Of a DNA stretch of 8,325 nt, positions 6,398-8,325 are shown piece by piece. The notes below the pieces were generated by a model that was not told the DNA's origin, ran no database searches, and saw only the letters and a program-made list of their open reading frames with translations. Every line of letters starts with the position of its first letter. Positions within the stretch are counted from its first letter, which is position 1. This stretch comes from Planctomycetota bacterium (lineage in GTDB: Bacteria > Planctomycetota > Phycisphaerae > UBA1845 > CAIVHJ01): assembly GCA_022573485.1 (NCBI GenBank), contig JACZTW010000174.1, positions 1 through 8,325 on the forward strand, written 5' to 3'. Position numbers and translations under genes: made by a program.

Positions 6398-8325
6398 ATG
6401 ACGGTTCGGACAACCTCACTGCTTCCTCGACACTGCATCACACTCTTGCCGACTCTGGCCGCGCTTCTGGCCTTCGGGGCCTCGGCGGGGGCTCAGGAGC
6501 GGGTTCCCGACAGCAAAGCGGGAACGGATGTACTGTGGGCTCAGGGCGTGGATGGGATCATCCACGGGAGATTTAGCGAGGCCCGCGCGTCACTGGCCCG
6601 GATTCTGGAGCGTAAGCCCGGCGAGGAATCCTACCACGAAGTCGCTTCATGGCTTGATCGCCGCTCCAGGGATAATGCCACGCGTACGGATCTGCAGGGG
6701 AAGCAGCGCGCCCAACACCTCAGGCTGGCCAAGAAGCACATGGCCAAGGAGAAATGGGAAGACGCATTTGACTATGTTCGATCCGCCCGGATCTGCTCGC
6801 TCGCGGAAGCCGCCTTCATGCGTGAACCGTGGGTCCAGAAGCTGCACGATGAGATCGTGACTCTGGCGCGGAAGCATGAAGAAGCAGGCGAGTGGCGTGA
6901 GGCGGCTGGGCTCTACTACCAGCTTACGCAAGTTTATGAAGGCAATGCGGAGTACGAGCGCAAACTTGATGAGTGCGGCTCGCACTCGAGGCTGGAATTC
7001 CTCTACGGCGAGGATTCTGAATGGAAGCTCAGGATGCGGGGCGTCACCCCTAAGATCGTCGAAGACGCACTTTGGGAAATCCACAGGCGTTACGTCGTCG
7101 AGCCGGATCTCAGGGAAGGCGCTAAGGCCGGGCTCAGACAATTACGCCTGCTGGCGGAGAGCGAAGTTCTCATCGAGATGTACCCGGGCCTCAAAAACGA
7201 AGACGATCGACGAATGTACATGCGGCGCCTCGATCGGCAAATCAAGAAGGTGGATGGCCTGGAGGATTATTCCTACAACGATCTCCGAGCCGCCTTCAAG
7301 AAAGTACTGCAGATCAATGACGAGACCGTGGAGTTGGACCGGGAACTGATCATCTACGAGTTTTTCGAGAAAGTCCTGGGTTCGAACGGTTCGCTGGACA
7401 AATTCACGTCGATGATTTGGCCCGTTGAGTACTCCGAGTTTCAGAAGCACACCCAGGGGCGGTTTCACGGCGTGGGCATTCAAATCAGTCTGCCGCAGAA
7501 CAAGAAGCTGACTGTGGTTACTCCGCTCGAAGGCACGCCCGCGTATCGCGCCGGTATCCAGGCCGATGATGTCATTACCCATGTGAACGGGGAGTCGACC
7601 GAAAGCCTGAGTTTGACCGGAGCCGTACGGACGATCATGGGACCGGCCGGCACCGAAGTTGTGCTGACGATTTATCGTCCGCGCACGAAGAAATCGTTCG
7701 ATGTCACGCTGATGCGCGAAGAAATCGAGATTCAGAGTGTGAAAGGCTATCGACGGAGCGCGGAGTCTCAGGAGTGGGATTTCATGCTCGATCCCGATTT
7801 CAAGATCGGCTACATCCGCCTGACGAACTTTCAAGACACGTCGGTCGGCGAGTTGAAAAAGACCTTGCAGCATCTCCAGAAGCAGGGCATGCGCGGCCTG
7901 ATCCTGGATCTGCGTTTCAATCCCGGTGGATTGCTGCAGTCCGCGATCGAAGTGGCGGAGATGTTCCTGCCCGATGGCGACGACATTGTAAGCACCGCCG
8001 GGAGACGGCTGGCCGCTGATACCAAGTCGTCGAGATCCAAAGATCGCCACTGCAAACTGCCTCTGGTCGTACTCGTCAATGGCAGCAGTGCGAGCGCCTC
8101 CGAGATCGTCGCGGGCGCTCTGAAAGATCATCACAGAGCGCTGGTCGTCGGCGAACGGAGCTTCGGTAAAGGCAGTGTTCAGAATCTGATTCCGGTGGGT
8201 GCCAACAATGCCTATCTCAAGCTGACCACCGCGCAGTATTACCTGCCCAGCGGCCGGTCGATTCACCGTCTCCCCGAGAGCGAAACGTGGGGTGTTGAAC
8301 CGGACATCGAGGTTTCATTGGTTAG
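6398..8325 (+). CDS. Exported carboxyl-terminal processing protease (S41, PDZ), 3' end cut off
   Basis: The frame is open from ATG 6398 to the window edge (642 codons). Residues 1-32 form a signal peptide (hydrophobic LLPTLAALLAF, cleavage near ASA or AGA), so the protein acts outside the cytoplasm. Residues about 44-195 are helical and TPR-like. ALWEIHRRYVVEPD (224-237) begins the usual N-terminal helical module, but about 75 extra residues separate it from SLDKFTSMI (332-340). A PDZ domain spans about 356-428 (FHGVGIQI, AGIQADDVITHVNG). The S41 domain has DLRFNPGG (504-511), where DLRNNPGG is more usual. The nucleophile is S566 in SSASASEI, the general base is K591 in SFGKGSVQ, and Q595 follows; the Ser-Lys spacing of 25 matches E. 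coli Tsp. The protein ends in PDIEVSLV, so probably only the C-terminal tail is missing. It cleaves substrates near their C-termini; the target is unknown. Confidence 0.93.
   Translation, partial: MTVRTTSLLPRHCITLLPTLAALLAFGASAGAQERVPDSKAGTDVLWAQGVDGIIHGRFSEARASLARILERKPGEESYHEVASWLDRRSRDNATRTDLQGKQRAQHLRLAKKHMAKEKWEDAFDYVRSARICSLAEAAFMREPWVQKLHDEIVTLARKHEEAGEWREAAGLYYQLTQVYEGNAEYERKLDECGSHSRLEFLYGEDSEWKLRMRGVTPKIVEDALWEIHRRYVVEPDLREGAKAGLRQLRLLAESEVLIEMYPGLKNEDDRRMYMRRLDRQIKKVDGLEDYSYNDLRAAFKKVLQINDETVELDRELIIYEFFEKVLGSNGSLDKFTSMIWPVEYSEFQKHTQGRFHGVGIQISLPQNKKLTVVTPLEGTPAYRAGIQADDVITHVNGESTESLSLTGAVRTIMGPAGTEVVLTIYRPRTKKSFDVTLMREEIEIQSVKGYRRSAESQEWDFMLDPDFKIGYIRLTNFQDTSVGELKKTLQHLQKQGMRGLILDLRFNPGGLLQSAIEVAEMFLPDGDDIVSTAGRRLAADTKSSRSKDRHCKLPLVVLVNGSSASASEIVAGALKDHHRALVVGERSFGKGSVQNLIPVGANNAYLKLTTAQYYLPSGRSIHRLPESETWGVEPDIEVSLV

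Noticed and set aside
6528..7349. Plus-strand frames at 6528-6860 and 6876-7349.
   Set aside because: They are out of frame with the S41 protease, whose reading frame is continuous from 6398 and carries the signal peptide, PDZ domain and catalytic residues.

Overview
The window looks like chromosomal DNA of a Gram-negative-type bacterium with a GC-rich genome. It has a secreted PDZ/S41 protease with a signal peptide and a standard respiratory complex I operon. My best guess is Planctomycetota or a neighbouring lineage. This rests on the style of the dispersed palindromic elements (a GGGCTGAAGCCC core and CCGCAGAGACCGC arms) and on a standalone Clp N-domain protein, so it is an inference from general familiarity and was not tested.

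Layout. (1) Positions 1-165 hold no convincing gene but contain two GC-rich hairpin-forming motifs directly ahead of nuoM, where the end of nuoL would normally lie. (2) Positions 166-3434 (+) are nuoM and nuoN, the last two proton-pumping subunits of NADH-quinone oxidoreductase, joined by a 4-base overlap with a TTG start. (3) Positions 3392-4201 (-) encode a soluble orphan sensor histidine kinase whose 3' end overlaps the 3' end of nuoN convergently. (4) Positions 4202-4499 carry a MITE-like element of about 160 bp with 26-bp terminal inverted repeats (24/26 match). (5) Positions 4500-6127 (-) form a compact three-gene cassette: an 88-residue two-helix membrane protein, a 288-residue membrane-anchored protein with three phased SAP/Rho-N-like repeats and a coiled coil, and a 145-residue standalone Clp N-domain protein. 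(6) Positions 6128-6397 are a divergent intergenic region with two good sigma70-type promoter matches pointing right. (7) Positions 6398-8325 (+) are the first 642 codons of an exported carboxyl-terminal processing protease (S41). It has an unusually long TPR-like N-terminal region and runs off the right edge.

How the genes fit together. nuoM and nuoN are ordinary housekeeping genes. The most interesting part is the minus-strand cassette at 4500-6127. Its gaps are 23 and 33 bases, which suggests co-transcription. It combines two membrane proteins of unknown role with a substrate/adaptor-binding domain of the ClpC/ClpA type that lacks an ATPase. A membrane-linked protein quality-control role is possible, but nothing in the sequence proves it. 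The divergently transcribed S41 protease may be a coincidental neighbour or a second proteolysis component.
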